The notes under the pieces: model-generated
The model's input: the letters and a program-made list of their open reading frames with translations, nothing else
Databases searched by the model: none
Told to the model about the DNA's origin: nothing
Made by a program: the position numbers and the translations under genes
Shown: piece after piece, positions 56,451 to 64,000 of the stretch
How positions within the stretch are numbered: position 1 is the first letter of the stretch
How the letters are laid out: each line of letters begins with the position of its first letter
NCBI GenBank assembly: GCA_016714605.1
Contig: JADKDL010000014.1
Span: 62,001 to 126,000 of the forward strand
DNA length: 64,000 nt
Direction of reading: 5' to 3'
DNA from: Bacteroidales bacterium
Lineage (GTDB): Bacteria > Bacteroidota > Bacteroidia > Bacteroidales > UBA1715

Positions 56451-58016
56451 ATGAAAAATATTTTTGTATTAGTGAGCTTTCTTTTAGTGTTTTTTACTGG
56501 ATTAAATGCACAAACCAATAAGAAAGAAGCAAAGTTGTACAAAAAAGCACACTATTATTATGATTATTACAATTACCAGTTGGCTATTCCATATTACCAG
56601 AAGTTATTGGAGTTAGACAGTCTAAACACATTATATAATTTTGAAATGGGAAATTGTATATATTTCTCTGAGTTGGATAGAACACCCTCACTTAAATATT
56701 ATGAGATTGCCAAAAAAGATTATGTAGATGCATACTTCTATTCCGCCAAAGTAGCTCACCTTTCGGGTTTTTACAGCGATGCAATCAAAAATTTTGAAAT
56801 ATACAAGCAAGATATTAGACAAAAAACCTACACCGATAAAGAAGTAGATTTCCATCTAAATAAATCTTATACAGCACGAAGATTCAAAGAGAATCCACGT
56901 AATGTAAGAATCATGAATCTTGGTTTGAATATTAATTCAGAATATCCTGAATATGTACCTATTATTTCGCAAGATGAGAGAGTAATGTTTTTCACTTCGC
57001 GCCGCAAGGGCAGTACCGGAAGTATGAGAGATGCTTATGGTCATTATTTCGAAGATATTTATATGTCAGAATTTAAAGACGGAATTTGGCAAATGGCAGA
57101 AAACATTGGGTATCCTATAAATTCTGAAACTCACGATGCATGTATTGGTTTATCGCCCGATTTGACAAAGATGTATATTTACCGTACCAATTTGCAAGAA
57201 ACCGGAGGAGGTATATATGAATCGGAACTGAGAAACGGCAAATGGCAAATGCCACGTTGGATAGATGCCGAATTTAATTCAAAAAAATCGTCGGAGAAGA
57301 CAGTTTGCCTTACCATTTCGCCCGATAGTACTGAGTATTATTTTGTGAGTAACAGAGCCGGTGGTTTTGGTGGTACCGATATATATAAAGTAAAGCGATT
57401 TGCCGATGGTAGATGGGGTGTACCTGAAAATTTGGGTCCGGAAATTAATACAGAATACGACGAAGATTCGCCTTTTTTTCATCCCCGAGAATCTACCATT
57501 TATTTCAGTTCAAAAGGGCATGAAAACATGGGCGATTTTGATATTTTCAAATCAGAAATATTACCAGGAGGGAAATGGTCAATACCTATAAATCTTGGCT
57601 ATCCGCTTAATACCGTTGGAGGTGACAGATTTTTGAGCGTATCACTTGATGGAAGGCGCGGTTATTATTCTACCGTTAGAGAAGGAGGTATGGGGCATTC
57701 AGATATTTATGTTATTGAAATGGCATTTAACGCCAGCAATTACTATATAATAAAAGGTTTTTTACTTGATTCTGATTCTAAAGCCGCAATTGATGCAGTT
57801 ATTACCATAACAGATTCAAAAACAAAAGAAATATACGGAATATATAGACCCAATATGATTTCGGCAAATTATGTGATTTTAATAGAACCCGGCAATTCTT
57901 ACGACGTAGAGATAAAAGCCGATAATTATAAAACATACTCTAATGTGTTATTTTATCCGATAGATTCAAGAGAGAATGAATTTATTATTGATGTTTATAT
58001 GGATAGAATTAAATAA
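56451..58016 (+). CDS. PD40 (WD40-like) protein of a T9SS/PorP pair
   Basis: 521 residues. Signal peptide MKNIFVLVSFLLVFFTGLNA, then an N-terminal TPR-like part (KAHYYYDYYNYQLAIPYYQK), then WD40-like PD40 repeats (MFFTSRRKG; YYFVSNRAGGFGGTDIYKV; IYFSSKGHENMGDFDIFKS; YYSTVREGGMGHSDIYVIE) and a short carboxypeptidase-regulatory-like C-domain ending FIIDVYMDRIK. Related Bacteroidota proteins (PorE type) usually carry a C-terminal OmpA peptidoglycan-binding domain; none is seen here. It lies 17 bases ahead of a PorP/SprF gene, and such PD40-PorP pairs are common. I infer a periplasmic partner in the secretion or attachment of T9SS cargo. Confidence 0.85.
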   Translation: MKNIFVLVSFLLVFFTGLNAQTNKKEAKLYKKAHYYYDYYNYQLAIPYYQKLLELDSLNTLYNFEMGNCIYFSELDRTPSLKYYEIAKKDYVDAYFYSAKVAHLSGFYSDAIKNFEIYKQDIRQKTYTDKEVDFHLNKSYTARRFKENPRNVRIMNLGLNINSEYPEYVPIISQDERVMFFTSRRKGSTGSMRDAYGHYFEDIYMSEFKDGIWQMAENIGYPINSETHDACIGLSPDLTKMYIYRTNLQETGGGIYESELRNGKWQMPRWIDAEFNSKKSSEKTVCLTISPDSTEYYFVSNRAGGFGGTDIYKVKRFADGRWGVPENLGPEINTEYDEDSPFFHPRESTIYFSSKGHENMGDFDIFKSEILPGGKWSIPINLGYPLNTVGGDRFLSVSLDGRRGYYSTVREGGMGHSDIYVIEMAFNASNYYIIKGFLLDSDSKAAIDAVITITDSKTKEIYGIYRPNMISANYVILIEPGNSYDVEIKADNYKTYSNVLFYPIDSRENEFIIDVYMDRIK

Positions 58017-58033
58017 TGATTATAATTTTTTAA

Positions 58034-59053
58034 TTGAAAAATAGCAAGAAAGTGAAAAAATATTTAGCATATATACTCATATTCATATCATTAACTGCAA
58101 AAGCTCAGGATGCTCAGTTTTCTCAGTATTATTCAGCACCTTTGTTGTTGTCTCCCTGTTTTGCAGGAACAACAAATGGTATTAGAGCAATTGCCAATTT
58201 CAGAACACAGTGGTATTCAGCATTTAATTATGGTTACAATACCGGAGCAGTATCATTAGATCATAACCTTAAAGCATTTAATAGTGGGGTAGGGCTAGTC
58301 TTTGTGAGCGATTTTGCAGGTTCTGGTGCTTTGAACAGAGAGAAAATAGGATTAGATTATAATTACAATATTGCACTAGGTAGAGGAATTTATTTCAGAC
58401 CCGGCATAGAACTTTCTTATGGCTATGTAGGTATATCAGACAATTTTCTGTTTGGTAGCGAAATGAGAGACGACAATCCGGTTGATGATGAAATAATTTC
58501 AAGTGCACTGGTAGACCATAAATCATACTTTGATGCTTCTGCCGGAGTAATGTTTTTTTCGCAAAAATATTGGTTAGGAGGCACCTTATACCACCTTATG
58601 CAACCAAACGAGTCTCTATCAGGAACGGCAGAAAATCTACCAATGAAATTTTTAGGTTTTTTTGGTGGTAAATATGATATAAATGGCAGACTTGGCCGAC
58701 CCGACGAAGAGAGTATAACATATAGTATTATATATAGAGCACAAGAAAAATTTGATCAAATAGATATTGGAGCATACTGGTATAAAAAATCGTTTCAGAT
58801 AGGTTTATGGTATAGAGGAATACCGGGCTTTAAGAAAAACGAAGATGAAAGTGCAAATCAAGATGCAGTAATTCTTTTTGCAAAATACAATACACCAAAG
58901 TGGGGAGTAGGCTATAGTTATGATATAACCGTATCCAGACTTTTTGCCGATACCGGTGGCGCACATGAATTGTCGTTATTCTTTATTTTCCTTGAAGATA
59001 AAGAAATAAAAGTGAGACAAAAGAAACTTAAAGTACCTTGCCCAAGGTTCTAA
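58034..59053 (+). CDS. PorP/SprF family T9SS outer-membrane protein
   Basis: 339 residues. Signal peptide (…YLAYILIFISLTAKAQ) then the family start DAQFSQYYSAPLLLSPCFAG, and beta-barrel strands such as VALDHNLKAFNSGVGLVFV-like and PKWGVGYSYDITVSRL, followed by the usual short tail. PorP/SprF proteins are needed for secretion or attachment of particular T9SS cargo, especially type B (CHU_C) proteins such as SprB. Two type B proteins lie in this window (5439-7797 and 9340-17331). The TTG at 58034 is the listed start; a GTG at 58052 is an equal alternative. It is co-directional and close to the PD40 gene. Confidence 0.9.
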   Translation: MKNSKKVKKYLAYILIFISLTAKAQDAQFSQYYSAPLLLSPCFAGTTNGIRAIANFRTQWYSAFNYGYNTGAVSLDHNLKAFNSGVGLVFVSDFAGSGALNREKIGLDYNYNIALGRGIYFRPGIELSYGYVGISDNFLFGSEMRDDNPVDDEIISSALVDHKSYFDASAGVMFFSQKYWLGGTLYHLMQPNESLSGTAENLPMKFLGFFGGKYDINGRLGRPDEESITYSIIYRAQEKFDQIDIGAYWYKKSFQIGLWYRGIPGFKKNEDESANQDAVILFAKYNTPKWGVGYSYDITVSRLFADTGGAHELSLFFIFLEDKEIKVRQKKLKVPCPRF

Positions 59054-59093
59054 CTACAAGGTTTTAATTGTTGACAATCTGATATATTTATAA

Positions 59094-59627
59094 GTGACTT
59101 GCATTTTACAGAATGATACTATTGATTCTATTCTCAATTCACATAAAGTAGAATTGGGCGATAGTTTTGAGCCATATAGAAATCATGTTTACCGCGTTTA
59201 TAATTTTGCAATTCTCAGTTTGACAGATTCAAATGATATAAATACATTGTCAGTTGCTGTGGCATTTCACGATTTAGGGATTTGGACTAAAAAGACATTC
59301 GATTACATACAGCCCTCTATTGACCTAGCAAGGCATTATTGCCTGTTAAATTTAATCGAAACTGAAAAAATTGTAGAGATTGAATTCATTATTAAAGAAC
59401 ATCATAAGCTGTCGAAAATTTCAAATAACAGGCTGGCAGAAATATTTAGAAAAGCAGACTTGGTCGATTTGTCTTTAGGAATGATACGAAAAAACATAGA
59501 CCGCAAGTATATTAGAAAAGTAAAAGAAAATTTTCCAAATAAAGGATTCCATTTATATTTAAGCAGATTGTTCTTAAAGAACCTGTTTTTAAATCCATTA
59601 AGACCTTTGCCTATGTATAAATTTTAA
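59094..59627 (+). CDS. HD domain protein
   Basis: 177 residues. GTG start. The HD-type metal site is seen as NHVYRVYNF (first His), AVAFHDLGIW (His-Asp), IIKEHHKLSK and RKADLVDLSLG (last Asp), all in order. These domains hydrolyse phosphodiester or phosphomonoester bonds of nucleotides in the cytosol. The exact substrate is unknown. It follows the PorP gene by 40 bases, perhaps in the same message, though no role in secretion is evident. The intergenic repeat cluster starts 40 bases after its stop. Confidence 0.82.
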   Translation: MTCILQNDTIDSILNSHKVELGDSFEPYRNHVYRVYNFAILSLTDSNDINTLSVAVAFHDLGIWTKKTFDYIQPSIDLARHYCLLNLIETEKIVEIEFIIKEHHKLSKISNNRLAEIFRKADLVDLSLGMIRKNIDRKYIRKVKENFPNKGFHLYLSRLFLKNLFLNPLRPLPMYKF

Positions 59628-59670
59628 TGATAAATTCTCCCACCTCATAAACTTGTTAATTTACTTCTAT

Positions 59671-59928
59671 TATGCAGGTTTATCAGAGATTGCATGGAAT
59701 TTTTATATTGACGGTTACCAGCCAGCTCAAAATTGATAAAATAGTGATGGAGTAAGCTTTTTTTAATTCCCCTCCTCTGGAGGGGTGGCTGAAAGCCGGG
59801 GTGGTTAATACAGAAGTGAAGTGTTCAAATGTCGATGTGATTAATTCAAAAAAAAGAATATACATTTGGTAATGCAAGAATATGGACACCACCCCGCCCG
59901 TTGGGCACCCCTCCAAAGGAGGGGAATT
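59671..59928. repeat. Intergenic repeat copy 1 (complete, MITE-like)
   Basis: A block (59671-59885) is repeated 290 bases later. It contains a Bacteroidota-type GC-rich element with inverted arms 59765-59806 (aattcccctcctctggaggg...) and 59889-59928 (the near-complement), 82 bases apart. The arms agree at roughly three quarters of positions. No reading frame of a known protein is present; the element may form a long hairpin RNA or DNA cruciform. Confidence 0.85.
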
Positions 59929-59960
59929 TAGGTCATGTGTAATTAAACGAGACTCAGTAT

Positions 59961-60175
59961 TATGCAGGCATATCAGAGATTTCATGGAATTTTTATATTG
60001 ACGGTTACCAGCCATCTAAAAATTGATAAAATAGTGATGGAGTAAGCTTTTTTTAATTCCCCTCCATTTGAGGGGTGGCTGAAAGCCGGGGTGGTTAATA
60101 CAGAAGTGAAGTGTTCAAATGTCGATGTGATTAATTTTAAAAAAAGAATATACATTTGGTAATGCAAGAATATGG
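59961..60175. repeat. Intergenic repeat copy 2 (right arm lost)
   Basis: About 95% identical by eye to 59671-59885. It breaks off after AATATGG at 60175, exactly where copy 1 enters its right inverted arm; the next eight bases (CAAAGAAC) belong to neither copy and abut the IS. Confidence 0.85.
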
Positions 60176-60271
60176 CAAAGAACTGTATCGTCCTGAAATA
60201 AGTTGACAGTTTTTTAATTAATCCTACTATGAGTTTACAATTAAAAAATTAAATTTATAATTTTGCATTGT

Positions 60272-60366
60272 CAGATGAAGCGTAAAAAGGCTCTGCTGGA
60301 GAGCAACCTTTCAGGATTAGTCTGACCTTGTGAGAATGAGTCCCGTGTTTTCGGGACTTTTTTTGT
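60272..60366 (+). ncRNA. Candidate plus-strand structured RNA in the IS left end
   Basis: Downstream of a TAATTTTG box (60258-60265) come several stem-loops: GCTCT/AGAGC (60290-60294 with 60300-60304), TCAG/CTGA (60311-60314 with 60322-60325) and a strong terminator, AGTCCCG/CGGGACT (60339-60345 with 60352-60358) followed by T7. It runs against the transposase genes. It may be a short RNA or simply a block to outside transcription; I cannot tell. Confidence 0.35.
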
Positions 60367-60457
60367 TAATCATTCTTTCAAGATTATGCCTAAAAAAACT
60401 CATAGAGTGATTGCTACGCAATCATTTTTTTATTCTTATACAAATTTACAATTTTTT

Positions 60458-61339
60458 TCATTTCAATTCTCCTTTCATTTTTCTCTTGTATGTTTTCCAA
60501 TACTTCTTTAATTCACCTGTCCGTTGATGAGCTTCATCAGGAGTCAGCATGCCTACGCTGAGATGCGGACGTTCAGTATTGTAAATATCTATGATACTAC
60601 CAACTGCTTTGACAGCCTCTTCTTTATCTTTCAGCTCCATGTCGTACAGCCATTCAACCTTCAGAATACCATTTACTCGCTCTGCAATTGCATTTTCTCT
60701 AGGATCTCCGCTCTCTGTCATACTTATTTGAATGTCATGTTTCTGAAGGCATTTGACATATTTGCTGCTACAATATTGAACACCTCTATCTGAGTGGTGA
60801 ATTAAATCTTTATTCTCTGCTGGTAGTTGGCTTATAGCCATATATAAAGCCTTTAAACCGTTATCAGCTTCCATTGTTTCTGATAATTTCCATCCTATTA
60901 TTTTCCGGGAATAAGCATCAGTTACCAAGAAAAGGTACATAAATTCATCACCTACCCATATATATGTTATATCGCTAACCCATAATATATTTGGTTTGAT
61001 GGGAACAAGTTCTTTTATGAGATTTGGATATTTGTGCAACCAGTGGTATGAATCTGTTGTAATTACTCTTGTTTTCCGCTTCCGAACGAGCATGTTATTC
61101 TCCCTAAGTAAATTAAAGAAAGCGTCTCGACCTATGTATTGAGATTGTGGAAGCTTATTAATCACCTTCAACAACAACTTCCGACCACCAAGTTTTTTTT
61201 GTTTTATTCGCACCTCCTTTACTAATGTTAATATCAAATCGTTGTTCACTAATTCTTTTATTACTTCATTATCTTTCTTGTAATATGCCTGTCGTGTTTT
61301 ACCAAACAATCCGCAAAGTACATCCACGCTGTAATTCAC
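60458..61339 (-). CDS. IS3-family transposase OrfB (integrase core)
   Basis: 293 residues as read from a GTG at 61339, but most likely translated as the second half of an OrfAB fusion. The DDE integrase core is visible: VSDITYIWVGDEFMYLFLVT (first Asp), DLIHHSDRGVQYCSSKYVKC (second Asp) and ITESGDPRENAIAERVNGIL (Glu with the K/R-x6 E spacing), then ERPHLSVGMLTPDEAH at the end. The N-terminal HTH_21-like segment (FGKTRQAYYKK) precedes it. All catalytic residues are present, so the element could still move. It cuts and joins the IS ends. Confidence 0.93.
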   Translation of the reverse strand: MNYSVDVLCGLFGKTRQAYYKKDNEVIKELVNNDLILTLVKEVRIKQKKLGGRKLLLKVINKLPQSQYIGRDAFFNLLRENNMLVRKRKTRVITTDSYHWLHKYPNLIKELVPIKPNILWVSDITYIWVGDEFMYLFLVTDAYSRKIIGWKLSETMEADNGLKALYMAISQLPAENKDLIHHSDRGVQYCSSKYVKCLQKHDIQISMTESGDPRENAIAERVNGILKVEWLYDMELKDKEEAVKAVGSIIDIYNTERPHLSVGMLTPDEAHQRTGELKKYWKTYKRKMKGELK

Positions 61340-61350
61340 TTTCGCCTCAG

Positions 61351-61707
61351 CTAGTTTTTTGACTGTTTGGTGCCAGACTTTTTTCTTATTGACACATTTA
61401 GGTCTGTTTCTGCAAGATCAATCATAACATTTAACGCCCTTACTCTTAATTGTTCCATCGCTAATTCTTCACGAAGCCGACGATTTTCTGCTTCTAGTTC
61501 AAGTGTTTTTCTATCTGATTGTGCATCTTCTTTCGATTTCATATTTCTGTCTTTTGATTGATCAAATTTACGAATCCAATTTAAAACAGCTGAATTTCCT
61601 TTTATTCCATATCGCTGTCGAGCTTCTTCTTTTGATAGTAAACCGTCAAGAACTTCCTGCACTACTGATTTCTTAAACTCATCTGAGTAATGTTTTATCG
61701 TTTCCAT
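61351..61707 (-). CDS. IS3-family transposase OrfA (DNA-binding, frameshift donor)
   Basis: 118 residues. The helix-turn-helix (YSDEFKKSVVQEVLDGLLSK, then RYGIKGNSAVLNWIRKFDQS) binds the IS ends; a leucine-zipper-like helix (LEAENRRLREELAMEQLRVR) follows. Near its end the zero frame reads A-AAA-AAG at 61378-61384, the classic slippery heptamer; a -1 shift there enters a frame open through to OrfB (reading KKVWHQTVKKLAEAKVNYSV), giving the fused transposase. OrfA alone acts as a regulator in related elements. Confidence 0.92.
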   Translation of the reverse strand: METIKHYSDEFKKSVVQEVLDGLLSKEEARQRYGIKGNSAVLNWIRKFDQSKDRNMKSKEDAQSDRKTLELEAENRRLREELAMEQLRVRALNVMIDLAETDLNVSIRKKSGTKQSKN

Positions 61708-61769
61708 TTTAATCCTATATTAAGTTGACACTATTTTTGTTTTTTGTCAACCTATTTCAGGACAAGACA

Positions 61770-61943
61770 GGTGGCTGAAAGCCGGGGTGGTTAATACAGA
61801 AGTGAAGAGTTCGAAAGTCGGTGTGATTAATTTAAAAAAAAAGAATATATAAGTGGTAATGCAAGAATTAGAAAATTATATATTGCAAGTTTATGGGTAT
61901 GAACCACCCCGCCCGTTGGGCACCCCTCCATAGGATGGGAATT
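61770..61943. repeat. Intergenic repeat copy 3 (left arm lost to the IS)
   Basis: From the IS end the sequence GGTGGCTGAAAGCCGGGG resumes in the middle of the left inverted arm, and the copy continues through a spacer to a right arm at 61904-61943. The left ~10 bases of the arm and everything upstream are missing. The arm has drifted from copies 1 and 2 (e.g. TAGGATGGGA in place of AAGGAGGGGA). Confidence 0.8.
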
Positions 61944-62411
61944 TAGGATTACCAAACAATAATAACAGTAAAGTTTAAAGGATATGAAAAACCATATCAT
62001 CAAAAGAAACGGCTTAGATTTTTTAACCGTTATAGCCAAACGGCAAATAATAGAATGTTTTTTATTTTAATGTTGTAAGAGAAAATAAAATATCTAGAAT
62101 TTAATATATTTTAATTAATCTATTCACAAATTGCTTCATAAAATTCCCCTAATTCGCTAACTTTGCCCCAAATTATATAGCTGGAATAATGAAATACTGC
62201 CTTTGAAATAAAGAATTTAAAATAGTTTGAGTGCATTTTTAAACCTCAATTTTCTTCATGAAAGTTTCAATAGAAAATTATTATTTCCTAACCATCTCAA
62301 TACTATATAATAATATACTGAAACCAATAGGTGTATATGAAGAATATATTAAATAGAATTATAAATGTTTGTATTATATCCAAATAAATAAACAAGAGAA
62401 AAAAATACATT
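61944..62411. other. Gene-free AT-rich gap before hydB/nuoF
   Basis: No convincing gene. A TAACTTTG at 62158-62165 fits TAnnTTTG but has no well-spaced -33; if used, the leader of the next gene would be about 240 bases. A short oligo-T/A pattern is present, and no terminator is seen. Confidence 0.4.
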
Positions 62412-64000
62412 ATGACAAAAATATCATCATTGGCTGAGCTTAAAACAATGAGTGAAGTGCTAAAAACTAATAAGGCAAAGTTTAAAAAGCAACTTCATGT
62501 TTGTGGAGGAACAGGTTGTCATGCTGCACTTAGTATTAATTTAGAAGCTAATCTGAAAGAAATTTTATTAGATAAAGGATTGCAAGATGAGGTTCAGGTT
62601 ACAATGACTGGTTGTTTCGGTTTCTGCGAAAAAGGTCCGATAGTAAAAGTTGTACACGACAATACTTTTTATACAGAGGTAACACCAAAAGATGCCAGAA
62701 GTATAGTAGAGGAACATATTATAAAAGGTAATAAAATAGAGAAATTATTATATATAGATCCTGTAACAAACCAGCAAGTAGGCAATTCTGAACAGATGAG
62801 TTTTTATAAAAAACAACATCGTATAGCATTGCGTAATTGTGGTTCAATAAATCCAGAGGATATAAATGACTCTATTATTAACGCTGGTTACCAAGCTTTG
62901 GGAAAAGTTCTTACTCAATTTGATGCGCAGCAAACAATAGATATAATTAAGAAATCCGGATTAAGAGGTCGTGGAGGAGGTGGTTTTCCTACAGGATTAA
63001 AATGGGATATAACAAGCAAGGAACAAGCCGATCAAAAATATGTAGTATGCAATGCCGATGAAGGTGATCCTGGTGCTTTTATGGACAGAGCTATACTAGA
63101 AGGCGATCCGCATTCAGTAATTGAGGCAATGGCAATTTGTGGATACGCTATAGGTGCTTCTGTTGGTTTGGTCTACATACGTGCAGAGTACCCGTTGCAA
63201 TTACTCGTTTGAAAATGGCTATAAACCAAGCTAGAAAGTTAGGCTTACTTGGACAAAATATTTTAGGATTGAAATTTAGTTTTGATATAGAACTTCGATA
63301 TGGAGCCGGAGCATTTGTTTGTGGTGAAGAAACGGCTTTGATTCACTCTATGGAAGGTTTAAGAGGTGAGCCATCATTCAAACCTCCTTTTCCATCTGTT
63401 TCCGGATATAGGGGGAAACCTACCAATGTAAACAATGTTGAGACTTTTGCTAATATTCCAGTTATAATTAACCAAGGTGCAGAGTGGTTTGCGAGCATTG
63501 GTACAGAAAAATCGAAAGGAACTAAAGTATTTGCACTTGCTGGAAAGATAAACAACGTCGGACTTATTGAAGTTCCTATGGGCATAACGCTTCGCGAAAT
63601 AATATATGAAATAGGTGGTGGTATAAAAGATGGTAAAAAGTTTAAAGCTGTTCAGACTGGTGGCCCTTCGGGTGGATGTTTGACAGAAAAACATCTTGAT
63701 ACACGTATTGATTATGACAATCTTGTGGAAGTTGGCTCTATGATGGGATCTGGTGGAATGATTGTACTTGATGAAGACGATTGCATGGTTTCGGTAGCTA
63801 AGTTTTATTTAGATTTTATTGTTGAAGAATCATGCGGAAAATGTACTCCTTGCCGAATTGGAAACAAACGACTTTATGAAATTCTTGAAAAAATAACTCA
63901 AGGAAATGGCACAATGGAAGACCTTGAGCGACTTAAAAACCTAAGTGCTGTGATAAAAGACACATCGTTGTGTGGTTTAGGTCAAACTTCGCCCAACCCT
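62412..64000 (+). CDS. HydB/NuoF-type NADH-binding flavoprotein, 3' truncated (frameshift)
   Basis: The FMN/NADH subunit of complex-I-like NADH dehydrogenases and electron-bifurcating hydrogenases. An extra N-terminal 2Fe-2S domain (about 25-110) has the Cys set CGGTGCHA ... TGCFGFCEKGP, typical of HydB/HndC and not of ordinary NuoF. Then GLRGRGGGGFPTGLKWD (NADH/FMN site) and NADEGDPGAFMDR; the frame breaks at 63191-63193 and one extra C restores YPVAITRLKMAI, after which RYGAGAFVCGEETALI, an SLBB-like part and the Cys cluster ESCGKCTPCRIG continue to the window end. The C-terminal ferredoxin domains of HydB would lie beyond 64000. This points to fermentative H2 or NADP metabolism, but a respiratory complex is not excluded. 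Confidence 0.9.

Larger units (their letters stand above)
60184..61769 (-). mobile_element. IS3-family insertion sequence (IS150-like)
   Basis: 1586 bp with 25-bp imperfect terminal inverted repeats (60184-60208 and 61745-61769; 22 of 25 match), beginning TGT and ending ACA. It carries OrfA and OrfB transposase genes on the minus strand, joined by an A6G slippery site. Left of OrfB is a 250-bp noncoding part with a hairpin and T run on the plus strand. The flanks (GAAC at left, GGTG at right) show no target duplication, so the ends have been rearranged. It lies within the third copy of the intergenic repeat, whose left part is missing. Confidence 0.88.

Noticed and set aside
59683..60167. Apparent short minus-strand reading frames with near-identical proteins
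   Set aside because: They lie wholly inside the two intergenic repeat copies and reflect the repeat, not coding.
61827..62039. A short minus-strand reading frame across repeat copy 3
   Set aside because: Covered by repeat sequence and low-complexity DNA; no start context or family.

Overview
The window looks like a chromosomal piece of an AT-rich Bacteroidota bacterium, probably a draft or metagenome assembly. The lineage is shown by type IX secretion (T9SS) sorting domains of both types, a PorP/SprF-family protein, promoter-like TAnnTTTG boxes, an ExbB/ExbD/ExbD operon, FISUMP, lamin-tail and PKD-repeat proteins, and a GC-rich 'cccctcc...ggagggg' intergenic repeat. A HydB/NuoF-type flavoprotein with an extra N-terminal 2Fe-2S domain at the right edge hints at fermentative or hydrogen metabolism.

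Layout. 1-3.9 kb: the end of a secreted GH44-type glycoside hydrolase and an unknown secreted protein, both with T9SS tails. 4.2-9.1 kb: asd, a lamin-tail surface protein and a U32 peptidase. 9.3-17.3 kb: a 2663-residue PKD-repeat surface protein built as about ten two-domain units with a period near 515 bp. 17.4-28.1 kb: kdsD-like isomerase, recQ, a FISUMP lipoprotein-like gene, GT2, TatD, a conserved hypothetical, a ROK kinase, the Exb operon and tRNA-Ser(GGA). 28.2-33.4 kb: YkgJ-type protein, GT4, a flippase and dnaK. 33.9-43.6 kb: an accessory island with a type I restriction-modification operon (hsdM, hsdS, a KilA-N gene, hsdR), a 55-aa tail-like ORF, two RhuM-family genes around a small gene broken by an in-frame TAG, and a 150-bp nested inverted repeat at the right edge. 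43.7-59.6 kb: MscS channel, SiaC-like protein, CPA2 antiporter, priA, a small HAD protein, M16 peptidase, TPR/SpoIIE phosphatase, PD40 protein, PorP/SprF and an HD protein. 59.6-62 kb: three copies of an intergenic repeat, with an IS3-family element sitting at a damaged junction between copies 2 and 3. 62.4 kb to the end: hydB/nuoF, cut by the window edge.

How the genes work together. The surface and secretion theme is strong: four proteins carry T9SS-type C-terminal domains (two type A, two CHU_C/type B), and a PorP/SprF gene with a PD40 partner lies in the same window. The Exb operon probably supplies proton-motive energy to the outer membrane. The restriction island combines DNA modification and cleavage with three genes of DNA-binding or regulatory look (KilA-N, two RhuM).

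A caution for all readers: six genes (2800-3893, asd, 5439-7797, exbD2, hsdR, hydB/nuoF) are each interrupted by exactly one single-base indel. Five of the six lie in or beside a short homopolymer, and several of these genes are normally essential or conserved. I therefore read most of these breaks as consensus errors rather than real pseudogenes, and give the joined genes.
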